From Paludibacter sp. (GTDB lineage: Bacteria > Bacteroidota > Bacteroidia > Bacteroidales > Paludibacteraceae): a stretch of DNA of 64,000 nucleotides. Shown here piece by piece: positions 26,660 through 35,324 of this stretch (positions are counted from its first letter, which is position 1; every line of letters begins with the position of its first letter). The notes below the pieces were generated by a model. It did no database searches and was not told where the DNA came from. It saw nothing but the letters and a program-made list of their open reading frames with translations. The position numbers were made by a program, and so were the translations under genes. The DNA is taken from positions 124,001 to 188,000 of the forward strand of contig JAQTUE010000009.1 in assembly GCA_028710415.1 (NCBI GenBank). Reading direction: 5' to 3'.

Positions 26660-29119
26660 TTATTTTATTCCCAACTGAGAATCAAGTGCTTTCCTTGCCT
26701 GGATATCAACAGGAATTATTAATTTAAAACTGATATTCCTCCCCATATTAAAGACTCCCATGCGTCCGGTGGCCTTATTTACAGGAGCATATTTCAACCT
26801 GCTCAGATGACTCTGGTAGGCAATGTCCCCCAGGTTGGTGCCATTCACATAGATTGAAAACAAGGTGTGTTTATTCCAAACAACATCAGTACCAATACCG
26901 GCATTTAGAAGTGTATAGGAATCCGTCGCAGTTTCGGTATGATAGGCTGAATAAATTTTATCCTGCCTGAATTCATGCTCAATGCCGAATGTCAGATACG
27001 AATTTTTCAACAGGGTGCCGGTATTCCTGATCTCAGCTTTTAGCTCCGAAATCCATTTAGTAGCCGGGGTAAATGGAAGATATCGTGTTGAATCAGGCTG
27101 ATTCATTAGTTGCGAGTACACATACGACAGGCTGTTTTCGAAATGCAACCAATCAAGGGGATGCGGATGAATATCAAGGCTTGCTTCTCCTCCCAGCATT
27201 TGCACAGTGCCGGCATCAAATTTAAAGGCCGGATAACCGCTTTGTAAGGAATCACGGCCATGAATGCCCGTTAGTTTATGCGAATAAATATAATTACTGA
27301 TGGCATTGGCAAATAAATTTAGTTTGGCACTCACATGTTTGGTATTATGTGCCAGCTCATAATCCACTTGCAGGCTGTTTTCAGGCTTTAATCCCGGATT
27401 CCCTATCTCATACCGGATTGTTCCTTCGTGGACACCGTTTGAAGCCAGCTCCCCGATATTTGGTGCACGGTAACCACGCGATACGTTTAATTTTGTCAAC
27501 CAGTTTTCACTGATTTGCAGGCAGGCGCCTATGCTCCCGCTAATCCCTGTAAAATTTCGTAAGAATGGAACAAACCTTTCTATCGCGGATGGGTTAGTTA
27601 TTGTTACTTTATTTCCATCCCTATCCAGGTAAAGGGCATCACCGGTCTCAGTACGGTGATCAAATCGAAGCCCTCCGCTAATATCCACTTTCCCCAGTGT
27701 CTTCTTGCCTACTACGAATACCCCGGCATCAAACAACCTGTATTCGGGAACCAGAAATTCAATCCCTTTGTTCCGTGAATTTTGAGCCATCCCGTTTACA
27801 CCTACCGAAAAACTATATCCTTTCTGTTCGGGCAACTGGTAATGGAGGTCATAATTAAGCGTATGCAGCTGGAAATACAATCCATAGTTGTCAGGGTTGA
27901 GGACATCGGCAAATTCCTGCCTATGGTTTTGCTGGTACCCGACTGTTGCTTTGAGGCTTCCATCCCCGATCAGGATAGTATTGGTCCACACTGCTTTATA
28001 GTGGCTGACTTGCTGATAGGGCATTACATGGCGATAGGTTGTATAATCGCTTTTTGTTGCGTCCATTTCGCCCTCTGTACTGTCGTTTAAAGCAACGGGC
28101 TTAGTAAACCTGCCGGTCAGGGTGTTTCTGTTTCCTTCCACAATTCCCGGGGTAAGATGATAATAACTGAGTGAAAGATGGGAATAGCCCCACCAGTTGT
28201 TGATCCCGAATAACCCTGAAACGGCATTTTCACTGAACCCTGAATTGTAGACATACTCATCAAGCTTGTTTTGATAAGCATGGGCCATCTTATTGCTGTA
28301 CCGTAAATCCCAGACAAATAGTTTTTTATGTCCTGCAAAATCAAGGGAATAAGCCATCAGGCCATTGTTCGTCTGATAATTTGCCAATGCATTGACCTGC
28401 ATCCTATCCTGTGGCAATATCGGTGCTGTGAATAAATTAATAACCCCTGCCATGGCATCCGACCCATACATCAGGCTGGCGGGTCCTTTCAGTATTTCCA
28501 CCTTGTTTATGTCATTCTCATCGATTTCAATGCCGTGTTCATCACCCCATTGTTGACCCTCCTGGCGTACCCCATCGGTTACTACCACCACCCGGTTATA
28601 GCCCAATCCCCGGATTACTGGCTTTGAGATCCCGCTACCGGTAGTAATTTGCGACACCCCGGGCTGTGAACTCAGGGCATCGATAATGTTGGAGGAAGCC
28701 TGTTGCTGTAATTGGGCAAGGGGTACAATGCTAATGGGTGTGGGGATCCTGGAAATCTCAGTACTCACTGCCTGGCCGGTGATTGCCACTTCTTTGATCT
28801 CTGTGACCGACTCCTCCAACTCATAATTCCGTATCGTATTGTAGACCAAATCAATATTATCCTCTTTCAGGTCATATCCCACCGAACTGATCCTGATTTG
28901 CACCTTCCGAAGGGGTAAATTATCTATTTTGTATTCTCCATCGGTATTTGTGATTCCCCCTGTTTTCAATTCCGGAATATACAGGCTGACTCCAATAAGG
29001 GGATCGCCGTTTTTATCCGTTATTTTTCCGTGCAGGGTAGCTTGTGGTACACCGCTCACTAAAGCCCGGACAGTAAATGTCAAACCCATGAGGATGAGTA
29101 CTATCATTATTTTTTTCAT
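26660..29119 (-). CDS. TonB-dependent receptor, probably for a metal or metal chelate
   Basis: Start at 29119 gives a signal peptide (MKKIMIVLILMGLTFTVRAL). The 819 residues comprise a carboxypeptidase-regulatory-like domain (ATLHGKITDKNGDPLIGVSL), a plug with GSGISKPVIRGLGYNRVVVV and VEILKGPASLMYGSDAMAGV, and a 22-strand barrel ending in F. The plug is complete and the length normal. It is not SusC-like and has no SusD partner. The small His/Cys-rich protein encoded just upstream and the copper proteins around it suggest copper or another transition metal as cargo, but the specificity is an inference. Ends 100 bases before the COG4315 gene region. Confidence 0.9.
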   Translation of the reverse strand: MKKIMIVLILMGLTFTVRALVSGVPQATLHGKITDKNGDPLIGVSLYIPELKTGGITNTDGEYKIDNLPLRKVQIRISSVGYDLKEDNIDLVYNTIRNYELEESVTEIKEVAITGQAVSTEISRIPTPISIVPLAQLQQQASSNIIDALSSQPGVSQITTGSGISKPVIRGLGYNRVVVVTDGVRQEGQQWGDEHGIEIDENDINKVEILKGPASLMYGSDAMAGVINLFTAPILPQDRMQVNALANYQTNNGLMAYSLDFAGHKKLFVWDLRYSNKMAHAYQNKLDEYVYNSGFSENAVSGLFGINNWWGYSHLSLSYYHLTPGIVEGNRNTLTGRFTKPVALNDSTEGEMDATKSDYTTYRHVMPYQQVSHYKAVWTNTILIGDGSLKATVGYQQNHRQEFADVLNPDNYGLYFQLHTLNYDLHYQLPEQKGYSFSVGVNGMAQNSRNKGIEFLVPEYRLFDAGVFVVGKKTLGKVDISGGLRFDHRTETGDALYLDRDGNKVTITNPSAIERFVPFLRNFTGISGSIGACLQISENWLTKLNVSRGYRAPNIGELASNGVHEGTIRYEIGNPGLKPENSLQVDYELAHNTKHVSAKLNLFANAISNYIYSHKLTGIHGRDSLQSGYPAFKFDAGTVQMLGGEASLDIHPHPLDWLHFENSLSYVYSQLMNQPDSTRYLPFTPATKWISELKAEIRNTGTLLKNSYLTFGIEHEFRQDKIYSAYHTETATDSYTLLNAGIGTDVVWNKHTLFSIYVNGTNLGDIAYQSHLSRLKYAPVNKATGRMGVFNMGRNISFKLIIPVDIQARKALDSQLGIK

Positions 29120-29291
29120 TTGTTTCCTTGTTTTGTTGTTTGGAATGAGTGGTTGCATCCGGTATAACTGAATGGAGACAGTGTCCATTTAGCAACGCAA
29201 TCAACTATAAATCAACTGCAGTACATAAAGACAGCTCCCATCATACCTGAATCCGGATACAATGATGTTGCCGCCAATAAAATTGAAGGGT

Positions 29292-29311
29292 CAGCAGGGT
29301 AGTACCTGCTG
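29292..29311 (-). promoter_or_regulatory. Hairpin between the small metal protein and the TonB receptor
   Basis: CAGCAGG (29292-29298) and CCTGCTG (29305-29311) flank a 6-base loop. On the minus strand it follows the small protein gene and is followed by a weakly T-rich stretch, so it may attenuate transcription into the receptor gene. Confidence 0.4.
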
Positions 29312-29351
29312 CCGGAAGTGCATGCGACGTTTAATTGGCGAAATGAGGAAT

Positions 29352-29693
29352 TCAGGAAACAGGAGGTGCCCTGAGCTGGAAATCATTGGAGGAATTAGCA
29401 ACAAAGCAAGCAACCGTCCGGAATGCAAGTTCCTTAAATGAGAAGACATTAACTTGCGGAACGATTACCTGCTTTTGGGGAATAAAAGAACAAAACTCAA
29501 AATCACAAATGGCACAATCATCATTATGAAGCGTAGAAACAGCTTTGTGACTGGCATGGTCATGTAGGATTTCAGTCCTGTCATGATGTACAAACAGCAC
29601 ATGAACCGGTTTTATAAGTATTGACCCTACTAACATTGCCGATAAAAACAATGCTGCGAGTATGCGTCCCGTTTGTCTGTTTGTTCTATTCAT
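29352..29693 (-). CDS. Small His/Cys-rich exported protein upstream of a TonB receptor
   Basis: 113 residues with an N-terminal hydrophobic segment (about 10-30), then HHDRTEILHDHASHK and DDCAICDFEFC, a dense cluster of His, Asp and Cys likely to bind a soft metal. Proteins of this arrangement are frequently encoded immediately upstream of TonB receptors in Bacteroidota. The TATCTTTG element at the start suggests a very short leader. Role in metal capture or sensing is inferred from composition and context. Confidence 0.65.
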   Translation of the reverse strand: MNRTNRQTGRILAALFLSAMLVGSILIKPVHVLFVHHDRTEILHDHASHKAVSTLHNDDCAICDFEFCSFIPQKQVIVPQVNVFSFKELAFRTVACFVANSSNDFQLRAPPVS

Positions 29694-29878
29694 TTACAAA
29701 GATAATGTGTAAAAGTACAAAGATTTAAATAACATGATAATTAAACGCACAAAATTTAAGATAGAGTGATTATTTTACTTTTCATAACAACATTCAGATG
29801 GATTAGTTTAGGACCTTATTGCAAATACTGAAATAAATTCAAAATTTTCGATTCTTAATTTAAATGAATTTATTTCAG

Positions 29879-29886
29879 TACATTTG
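29879..29886 (+). promoter_or_regulatory. Candidate -7 element for the HsmA-family gene
   Basis: TACATTTG fits the Bacteroidota -7 consensus TAnnTTTG and lies about 65 bases before ATG 29951; the -33 element is not clear. Confidence 0.35.
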
Positions 29887-29950
29887 CCCTTTCAAAACAG
29901 ATAACGAAAATAAATAAATTATTATTCGCTACCAATTTAAAAACAGAGAT

Positions 29951-30334
29951 ATGAAAATTTATGCCATGATTGGCTCCTTTGTGGTGATTATCGCCCTGAC
30001 ATTTTATTCCATTGGGTTTGCCAAAGAACAAAAGAAGAAGTTGGTCACCTCCCGTGTTTTATTATTTTATACCCTGGGTGTATTGTTCGACATTTCGGCA
30101 ACGACCCTGATGATACTCGGTTCGACCAAAGGATTGCTCACATTCCACGGATTCATTGGGTATTCTTCCTTGCTAGGCATGTGCATCGACACCTTTTTAC
30201 TCTGGAACCATAATAAGAAAAAGGGCCCTGAAGTAAATGTCAGCAAAGGCCTGAATATCTATTCCCGCGTTGCCTTTATCTGGTGGGTTGCTGCCTTTAT
30301 TACAGGTGGTTTACTGGTAGCTTTGAGACATTGA
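29951..30334 (+). CDS. HsmA-family four-helix membrane protein
   Basis: 127 residues with four predicted membrane helices (about 3-22, 39-58, 65-83 and 106-124) and short polar loops. The layout YSIGFAKEQKKKLVTSRVLL and HGFIGYSSLLGMCIDTFLLW resembles the HsmA (TIGR03987) family of unknown function. Own promoter element upstream and a strong terminator downstream, so it is monocistronic, transcribed away from the TonB receptor locus. Confidence 0.75.
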   Translation: MKIYAMIGSFVVIIALTFYSIGFAKEQKKKLVTSRVLLFYTLGVLFDISATTLMILGSTKGLLTFHGFIGYSSLLGMCIDTFLLWNHNKKKGPEVNVSKGLNIYSRVAFIWWVAAFITGGLLVALRH

Positions 30335-30467
30335 GAATGATATCAAAAGCTATTTCCAACCCTGGAAATCAACGTTAAATTCTGATTCCCAATGTACGAA
30401 CGAATAGTTTGGAATTAATTTGAATCACCATTTACTACTTTTTGTATTCTTATAAGGTATTTATATT

Positions 30468-30510
30468 ACTTCGCCCGGTTTGCATGTAGCATACCGGGCG
30501 AAGTTTTTTT
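30468..30510 (+). terminator. Terminator of the HsmA-family gene
   Basis: ACTTCGCCCGGT (30468-30479) and ACCGGGCGAAGT (30493-30504) with a following T7 run, about 135 bases after the stop codon. Confidence 0.9.
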
Positions 30511-30516
30511 ATCTTT

Positions 30517-30553
30517 CTTAGTGACGGCTCACTTCGAGTGAACTGTCACTAAG
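30517..30553. repeat. Second hairpin next to the terminator
   Basis: CTTAGTGAC and GTCACTAAG pair, with an inner CTCACT/AGTGA stem around a TTCG-like loop. No T run follows. It is directly followed by the CATTTAATGAAGAACAT motif that also appears in the 33.4- and 37.0-kb repeats. Confidence 0.5.
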
Positions 30554-30781
30554 AAACCCTTTTTCTCATTTAATGAAGAACATAACCTAAAAGACGGGGA
30601 TAAAGAATAGGTTCATTAACCTCCCACAAACGGACGCTATTGAAACTCTAAATGACATACAAACTGGATTAGCAGGAGAAAGAGTAGTTTGCGCAAACTT
30701 GCATTCCCAGCAAACCTTTCACCAGACCAGTTGCAAATATGTATTAAAAAATCCCTTTGGACTTTATTGATATAAAAAAAA

Positions 30782-31144
30782 CTACAACGATGAAATTACG
30801 GATTCTCTGTGTTGTAATCCCCATTCCAGCATTTTGTCTAAAACACTCCTGATTGATTTGCCCGAATCGGTTAATTCGTACTCTACAGATACGGGAGTCG
30901 AGTCGTACACTATACGTTTCACCATGCCGTTCATTTCCAAATCTTTCAATTCTTTTGACAACATACGCGGTGATATTTTTGGAATATTCCGTTGTATTTC
31001 TGTAAATCGCTTTTTGCCGAACATCATCGTACACATAATGGACAATTTCCACTTCCCGGTGATGACGTTTAACGTGTCATTAATTGCCAATACAGATAGC
31101 ATCGGACAGGATCTTATATCGTTAATATTCGTTATTTCTTCCAT
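30782..31144 (-). CDS. HxlR-family winged-helix regulator 1
   Basis: 120 residues with the HxlR core: VITGKWKLSIMCTMMFGKKR, then FTEIQRNIPKISPRMLSKEL, LEMNGMVKRIVYDSTPVSVE and YELTDSGKSIRSVLDKMLEWG. A conserved Cys sits near the N-terminus (SCPMLSV), where redox- or electrophile-sensing HxlR proteins keep theirs. It is divergent from the COG2085 oxidoreductase gene and its promoter region holds two overlapping perfect palindromes, so it probably controls itself and that gene in response to aldehydes, quinones or disulfide stress. Confidence 0.9.
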   Translation of the reverse strand: MEEITNINDIRSCPMLSVLAINDTLNVITGKWKLSIMCTMMFGKKRFTEIQRNIPKISPRMLSKELKDLEMNGMVKRIVYDSTPVSVEYELTDSGKSIRSVLDKMLEWGLQHRESVISSL

Positions 31145-31526
31145 TTTTATTGATTTTCAATATGCGATATACTAAAGTATAGCACTATACTATAGTATAT
31201 CACTACGTTTTGTATAGCAAAGATAACTACTTTTGCATTATCAAACAAACTCAAATAGAAAAAAATTAAAAAGTAGAATAACAGAAATTTTGGACTTAAA
31301 GCTGCCATCCTACAAAGCCAATGAGCTGAATGACGGATACCAAACTTTTAGCAGCTGTGGGCAATGGGTGCGAACTTGCTATTTTAGGGCAACATTCCGG
31401 ACTTATGAATCGTTACATACGATATAAGACTTTTTACTAACAGACAATCAATGATTTAAAAGAATCATCTTTAATTTTTAAAAGACTCTGATATTAATTT
31501 ACAAACAATCTAAAAAATAACACATT
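31145..31526. other. Divergent promoter region of HxlR 1 and the COG2085 gene
   Basis: Contains the operator palindromes listed separately and TACTTTTG at 31228-31235 on the plus strand, a fit to the -7 element, with TTTG at 31209-31212 upstream (spacing 15, shorter than ideal). The rest, about 290 bases, has no recognisable gene. Confidence 0.4.
31176..31198. promoter_or_regulatory. Overlapping palindromes, candidate HxlR operator
   Basis: AGTATAG-CA-CTATACT (31176-31191) and ATACTATAGTAT (31187-31198) are both perfect dyads and overlap by five bases, 32-54 bases upstream of the HxlR start codon. The spacing and size suit a dimeric winged-helix repressor. Confidence 0.6.
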
Positions 31527-32279
31527 ATGAAAATTGGAATTATAGGGACGGGTTCTATAGGAAGCACCCTTGCAAAGAAATTCTCTGTTGCAGGTCATCA
31601 GGTTAAGGTTACCAACACCAGAGATATGGCTACGCTTAAAGAAATAGCGGCCAAATTAGGTGCAGAGCCTGTCACCATCGAAGATCTTGTAAAAGATGTA
31701 GAAGTAATCATTTTCTCCATGCCTTTTAAAGCTTATCAAGACTTGCCGAAGCATTTACTTCAGGATGTTTCCCAAGAGGTCATCATCATAGATACCTCTA
31801 ATTACTATCCCTTCCGGGATGGCAAGCTCCCAGGTTTAGAAGGTAAGGCGGAAAGTGAATACATCTCCGAAACTCTGGGAAGACCGGTTATCAAGCTGTT
31901 CAACAACCTCATGTCGAATACCCTGGAGCAAAAAGGAAAAGTTGCCGGAGAGGAAGGAAGAATAGCTATTTCGGTAGCTGGCGATAACGCGGAGCATAAA
32001 AAAATAGCAACTAAGCTGGTGGATCAAGCTGGGTTTGATACCGTGGATGGGGGTAGCCTTGCTGAATCGTGGAGACAGGAACCGGGTACCCCTGCTTATT
32101 GTACAGAACTGAATGCAGAAGAGTTGAAACACGCACTGTCTACAGCCGAAAAGGGAAAAGGTCCAATGGCAAGGGATGCAGTAATGCTGAAGTTTCAAAG
32201 TTTGAACTCGTTTCCTTCTCACGAAGAAACAGTTGCCATGAATCGATCGGCTGCCTCAGAAAGCCTAAAGCAAGCTTGA
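31527..32279 (+). CDS. COG2085 NAD(P)-binding oxidoreductase
   Basis: 250 residues with an N-terminal Rossmann domain: MKIGIIGTGSIGSTLAKKFS (GxGxxG), VTNTRD, IIFSMPFKAY and VIKLFNNLMSNTLE. This is the F420H2:NADP oxidoreductase-like fold, but nothing in the window suggests F420 synthesis, so an NADP-linked reductase of unknown substrate is more likely. The C-terminal 50 residues (GKGPMARDAVMLKFQSL) are extra compared with the paralogue at 33.7 kb. Probably regulated by the divergent HxlR. Confidence 0.8.
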   Translation: MKIGIIGTGSIGSTLAKKFSVAGHQVKVTNTRDMATLKEIAAKLGAEPVTIEDLVKDVEVIIFSMPFKAYQDLPKHLLQDVSQEVIIIDTSNYYPFRDGKLPGLEGKAESEYISETLGRPVIKLFNNLMSNTLEQKGKVAGEEGRIAISVAGDNAEHKKIATKLVDQAGFDTVDGGSLAESWRQEPGTPAYCTELNAEELKHALSTAEKGKGPMARDAVMLKFQSLNSFPSHEETVAMNRSAASESLKQA

Positions 32280-32369
32280 TAGTTTTAGCACTTTACGAAC
32301 AATTCTGGTAAGGTCAACATACTTATTATTTGAAAATTACGAACTGAATTTTATTGACAAACAGAATAT

Positions 32370-33016
32370 AGGGAAAAATCAATCATCATAGTAGGTGCCG
32401 GAAAAGGTATCGGCATGGGTGTGATTACTAAATTTGGACTTGAAAGTAATAAGGTTGGAATAGTTAACCGAAGCGAAGAGTCCGCAAAGTTTATGGTAAA
32501 CGATCTTGGAAGTAAGGGCATTACCGCTTATTCTGCATTAGCAGATATCAGTGATAGTCACTCTCTGGCAAAAGCATTGAATACATTAGCCGACAAGTTG
32601 GGTAGCGTTGATGTTCTTCATTATAATGCCACATCATATAATTTTAAAGATGTCCTCAAAATTGAGAAGTCAGATATGAATTATGACTTTAGTTTAAATG
32701 TGATTGGAGCTCTAGAAAGCACCGCTCAATTATATGATAAATTAAAAGAGCGTAAAGGGACTATATTACTAACTGGTGGTGGGCTGGCTGATCATCCGAA
32801 CTTCAATTATGGATCGCTTTCGATTGGAAAGGCAGCAATAAGAAGTATGACTACCAGCTTAATGATAAATAAAAAGAAGATGGAATCTTCGTAGGTACGC
32901 TTACAGTTAGTAGTGGTGCTACGTAAGATAGCGAGACGTATTCTCCAAAAATTCTTAGTGAATTATTCTGGGAAATGGTAGCAAATGAGATCAAATTGAA
33001 ATCATACACTAACTAA
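32370..33016 (+). pseudogene. SDR-like oxidoreductase, start lost and frameshifted
   Basis: The translation KSIIIVGAGKGIGMGVITKF contains an SDR nucleotide-binding motif, but no ATG precedes it; AGG stands where a start would be expected (near 32370). The frame continues through DILSS-like core residues (SALADISDS, VDVLHYNATS, TILLTGGGLAD) and fails in a run of A near 32876; the shifted frame gives DGIFVGTLTVSSGAT, then a stop and SPKILSELFWEM to 33016. It follows the COG2085 gene in the same direction and was probably part of the same operon. Confidence 0.72.
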
Positions 33017-33027
33017 TATAAATAGAC

Positions 33028-33141
33028 ATGAGTGAAATGAAACAATTTATTGGAAAAAAAGTTGTAGTGACCGGTGCGAGCTCGGGCATTGGTGAAGAGA
33101 TAGCACGGAGATTTTCGGCTGAGGGATTTGTAATCCACTAA
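33028..33141 (+). pseudogene. N-terminal stub of another SDR, cut by a direct repeat
   Basis: 37 residues from ATG 33028 (MSEMKQFIGKKVVVTGASSG, then IGEEIARRFSAEGF) form the first beta-alpha unit of an SDR. Homology stops exactly where the ~340-bp direct repeat begins (33125), and the frame ends inside the repeat at 33141. The repeat insertion or a recombination across it removed the rest of the gene. Confidence 0.8.
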
Positions 33142-33465
33142 TCTCTTTATTTCAAACTGAAGTCATCTCCAGCAGTCCTTTCCCTCTCCCCCAATCGATC
33201 GCAGAACTATAATTGATTATGTCGCCATCAACAATATCTCACAATCCGCAACCGTGTTGGTAACAAAATAAACTTCACCTTCCATGCGATTTTTGATATC
33301 CATTTTAATGTGAATTTTAACTTTGCTAACTATAGTCAATGTTTTTTAATCCTTGTATTTATCGGATTGAAAATCCTAATAATACAGAAGCAGGGATGAC
33401 ATATCCCTGCAAAATGCAATCACGTTTTTTCATTTAATGAAGGACATATTCGGAAGGATGAGGCC
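33125..33465. repeat. Direct repeat copy A (~340 bp)
   Basis: Starts GATTTGTAATCCA and shares about 85-90% identity by eye with 36710-37063, including the stretch TTTCAAACTGAAGTCATCTC and TTTAACTTTGCTAACTATAG. The end, TTCATTTAATGAAGGACAT, recurs at 33.48, 37.03 and 30.56 kb. No frame is conserved between copies, so it is probably non-coding. Confidence 0.85.
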
Positions 33466-33741
33466 GTCACTTCTAAACCTTTTTTTCATTCTATGAAGAA
33501 CATATCCGGAAAGACGGAACATGAATGGTTGTTTTGATTCCTATTATTCTTTTTAATTCGTATTAAAGCACTTAAACCAGAAAATGGTGAGTTAGCTACC
33601 CACCATTCTCAATCTATTTTTTTAATAACACTTGATTCTCAATAGTTTATTTTAAAAACACCAAATTTGATACATAAACAAACTGTGTCTGCCCTTTGTC
33701 CACAAGGCAGGATTGCATCGAATTTTTGCGATCATGATTCA
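33466..33741. other. Intergenic DNA after repeat copy A
   Basis: Contains one further CATT..ATGAAGAACATATCCGGAAAG motif (33484-33511) and no gene. Confidence 0.35.
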
Positions 33742-34368
33742 TCAGTCGAACTTGACCAAGTCCTTAAAAATCAGTTGACCCCAGCTATTTCCGCGCGCTT
33801 GCACAAGCAGTCCACCTTCGGAAAGCAAGCCCAGTTTGATTGGCGAGAAACCGAGATTTTCCGCAAGCGCACCAATCTCTGCTGCTGCAGCGTCATCGTC
33901 GCTTGCCAGGAACACGACCCTCCTGCCGCCATGTACGGCCGGATCTTGTTCAAGGATAGCAGCAGCCAAATGGTTGAAGCCCTTAACCACTCTACCGCCG
34001 GTGAAGGCCTGTGCGACGACCCTGGCGGAAGGCTGTCCTCCTAACTCCTCAGAGGACACACCGTAGGCGTTGGTCACATCGACGATGGTCTTCCCCTGCC
34101 AGGTGGGCAGCGCCTTCGCAACATCAGTGTGTGACTGGAAACGGACAGCCAAAAAGACGATGTCCGCCTTGACCGCTTCCTCCAGTTTTTTGGGAATGAT
34201 CGTGGGTCCGATCGCGGCCGCGGCGGATGCAAAGCTTTCCGGGTCGCGTGTGGTTGCAACGGATACTTCGATGCCTTTGCGGGCAAACGCTTTAGCCAGA
34301 GCCTGGCCAATATTGCCAAAGCCGATAATTGCGTAGCTCGCTGCTTTGTTTTCTATTTTATAAGACAT
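33742..34368 (-). CDS. COG2085 oxidoreductase of foreign base composition
   Basis: 208 residues, GxGxxG Rossmann motif (YAIIGFGNIGQALAKAFARK), TTRDP, DIVFLAVRFQSH, VDVTNAYG and VVKGFNHLAAAI, then FSPIKLGLLSEGG and QLIFKDL. It is the same fold as the protein at 31.5 kb but far more GC-rich (clearly above 55% by eye against under 40% around it) and Ala-rich, and its closest look is proteobacterial. The first ten residues and the last few codons are AT-rich like the host. Recent transfer is the simplest explanation. Intact and probably an NADPH-dependent reductase of unknown substrate. Confidence 0.85.
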   Translation of the reverse strand: MSYKIENKAASYAIIGFGNIGQALAKAFARKGIEVSVATTRDPESFASAAAAIGPTIIPKKLEEAVKADIVFLAVRFQSHTDVAKALPTWQGKTIVDVTNAYGVSSEELGGQPSARVVAQAFTGGRVVKGFNHLAAAILEQDPAVHGGRRVVFLASDDDAAAAEIGALAENLGFSPIKLGLLSEGGLLVQARGNSWGQLIFKDLVKFD

Positions 34369-34413
34369 AATATTTTTAATTTGACTAATTTGTAAAACAC
34401 AATATTTTTTAAT

Positions 34414-35172
34414 TTAAAAACCATACATACCACCCGAAACTGAAATTGCCTCTCCGGTAATCCACGCTGCCTCATCGGAAGCAAGAAATACGGCCGCTTT
34501 CGCAATATCTTCGGGCTGGCCTCTTCGACCAAGTGGAGTATTGGCAACAAACATTTTTTCAGCCTCACTGCCACTAGTGACGCCCGCATTACTGGCACCT
34601 TCTGTTTCCGTAGCACCTGGCAATATAGAGTTAACACGAATGTTTTTTGCACCCAGTTCTTTCGACATAGAAATTGTTATGGCATCTAATGCCGCTTTAC
34701 TAGCAGAATATAACGAGACTCCCGCCATCGGCATTTTGCTTGCACCCGAACTTATATTGATGATATTGCCACCCTTATCGCTAAACAGTTTCAAAGATGC
34801 CTTGATAGTAAGTATTGGCCCCAAAACATTGACGTTGAAATGCTGATGAAAAGCCTCTACTGACGCCTGTTCAATAGGTAAGTATTGCTGAAAGACCGCA
34901 TTGTTTACCAAAATATCCAACGTACCGAATGCACTTTTTGTTTCTTCAAACAGCCTGTTTACTTCGGCTTCTTTCGAAACATCGGCCTGTACCGAAATGG
35001 CTATGCCTCCATTGCCTGTTATCTCCTTAACCAATCTATCAGCTGCTTCTTTGCTTGAAGCATAATTCACAACTACCTTTGCGCCTTCTGCCGCAAAGTG
35101 TTTTGCGATAGATGCACCTATTCCTTTTGATGCTCCGGTAACTATCGCTACTTTATTTTCTAATTTATTCAT
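34414..35172 (-). CDS. SDR-family NAD(P) oxidoreductase A
   Basis: 252 residues, classical SDR: TGASKGIG cofactor motif, NNAV, NIINISSGAS, catalytic YSASK and PGATETEG, ending VSGGMYGF. The pattern is that of 3-oxoacyl-[ACP] reductase/glucose dehydrogenase-like SDRs. Clean ATG start at 35172. It lies 45 bases upstream of the GC-rich COG2085 gene in the same direction, suggesting co-transcription inside the block bounded by direct repeats. Substrate unknown. Confidence 0.88.
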   Translation of the reverse strand: MNKLENKVAIVTGASKGIGASIAKHFAAEGAKVVVNYASSKEAADRLVKEITGNGGIAISVQADVSKEAEVNRLFEETKSAFGTLDILVNNAVFQQYLPIEQASVEAFHQHFNVNVLGPILTIKASLKLFSDKGGNIINISSGASKMPMAGVSLYSASKAALDAITISMSKELGAKNIRVNSILPGATETEGASNAGVTSGSEAEKMFVANTPLGRRGQPEDIAKAAVFLASDEAAWITGEAISVSGGMYGF

Positions 35173-35324
35173 TATTTCTATTATTTATTATTTATTTGAA
35201 AGTTTAATATTTTGGGAAGTGTTCAACTTCCGTAATCAACAAAAGTAACCGGCATTAGTTCTGACTTCCAGATATAATAATCGCGGGCACATTCTATTGC
35301 CGGTTCATGTAGTTGTTGATAAGT

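Noticed and set aside
31527..32279. F420-dependent reductase
   Set aside because: The fold matches, but F420 is not expected in Bacteroidota and no F420 gene is present; called COG2085 oxidoreductase instead.
33139..33405. Coding gene within the direct repeats
   Set aside because: Frames such as MEGEVYFVTNTVAD are open in copy A only and broken in copy B; no conserved frame.
34074..34652. Extra frames in the GC-rich region
   Set aside because: High GC creates long spurious frames opposite and shifted from the COG2085 gene.
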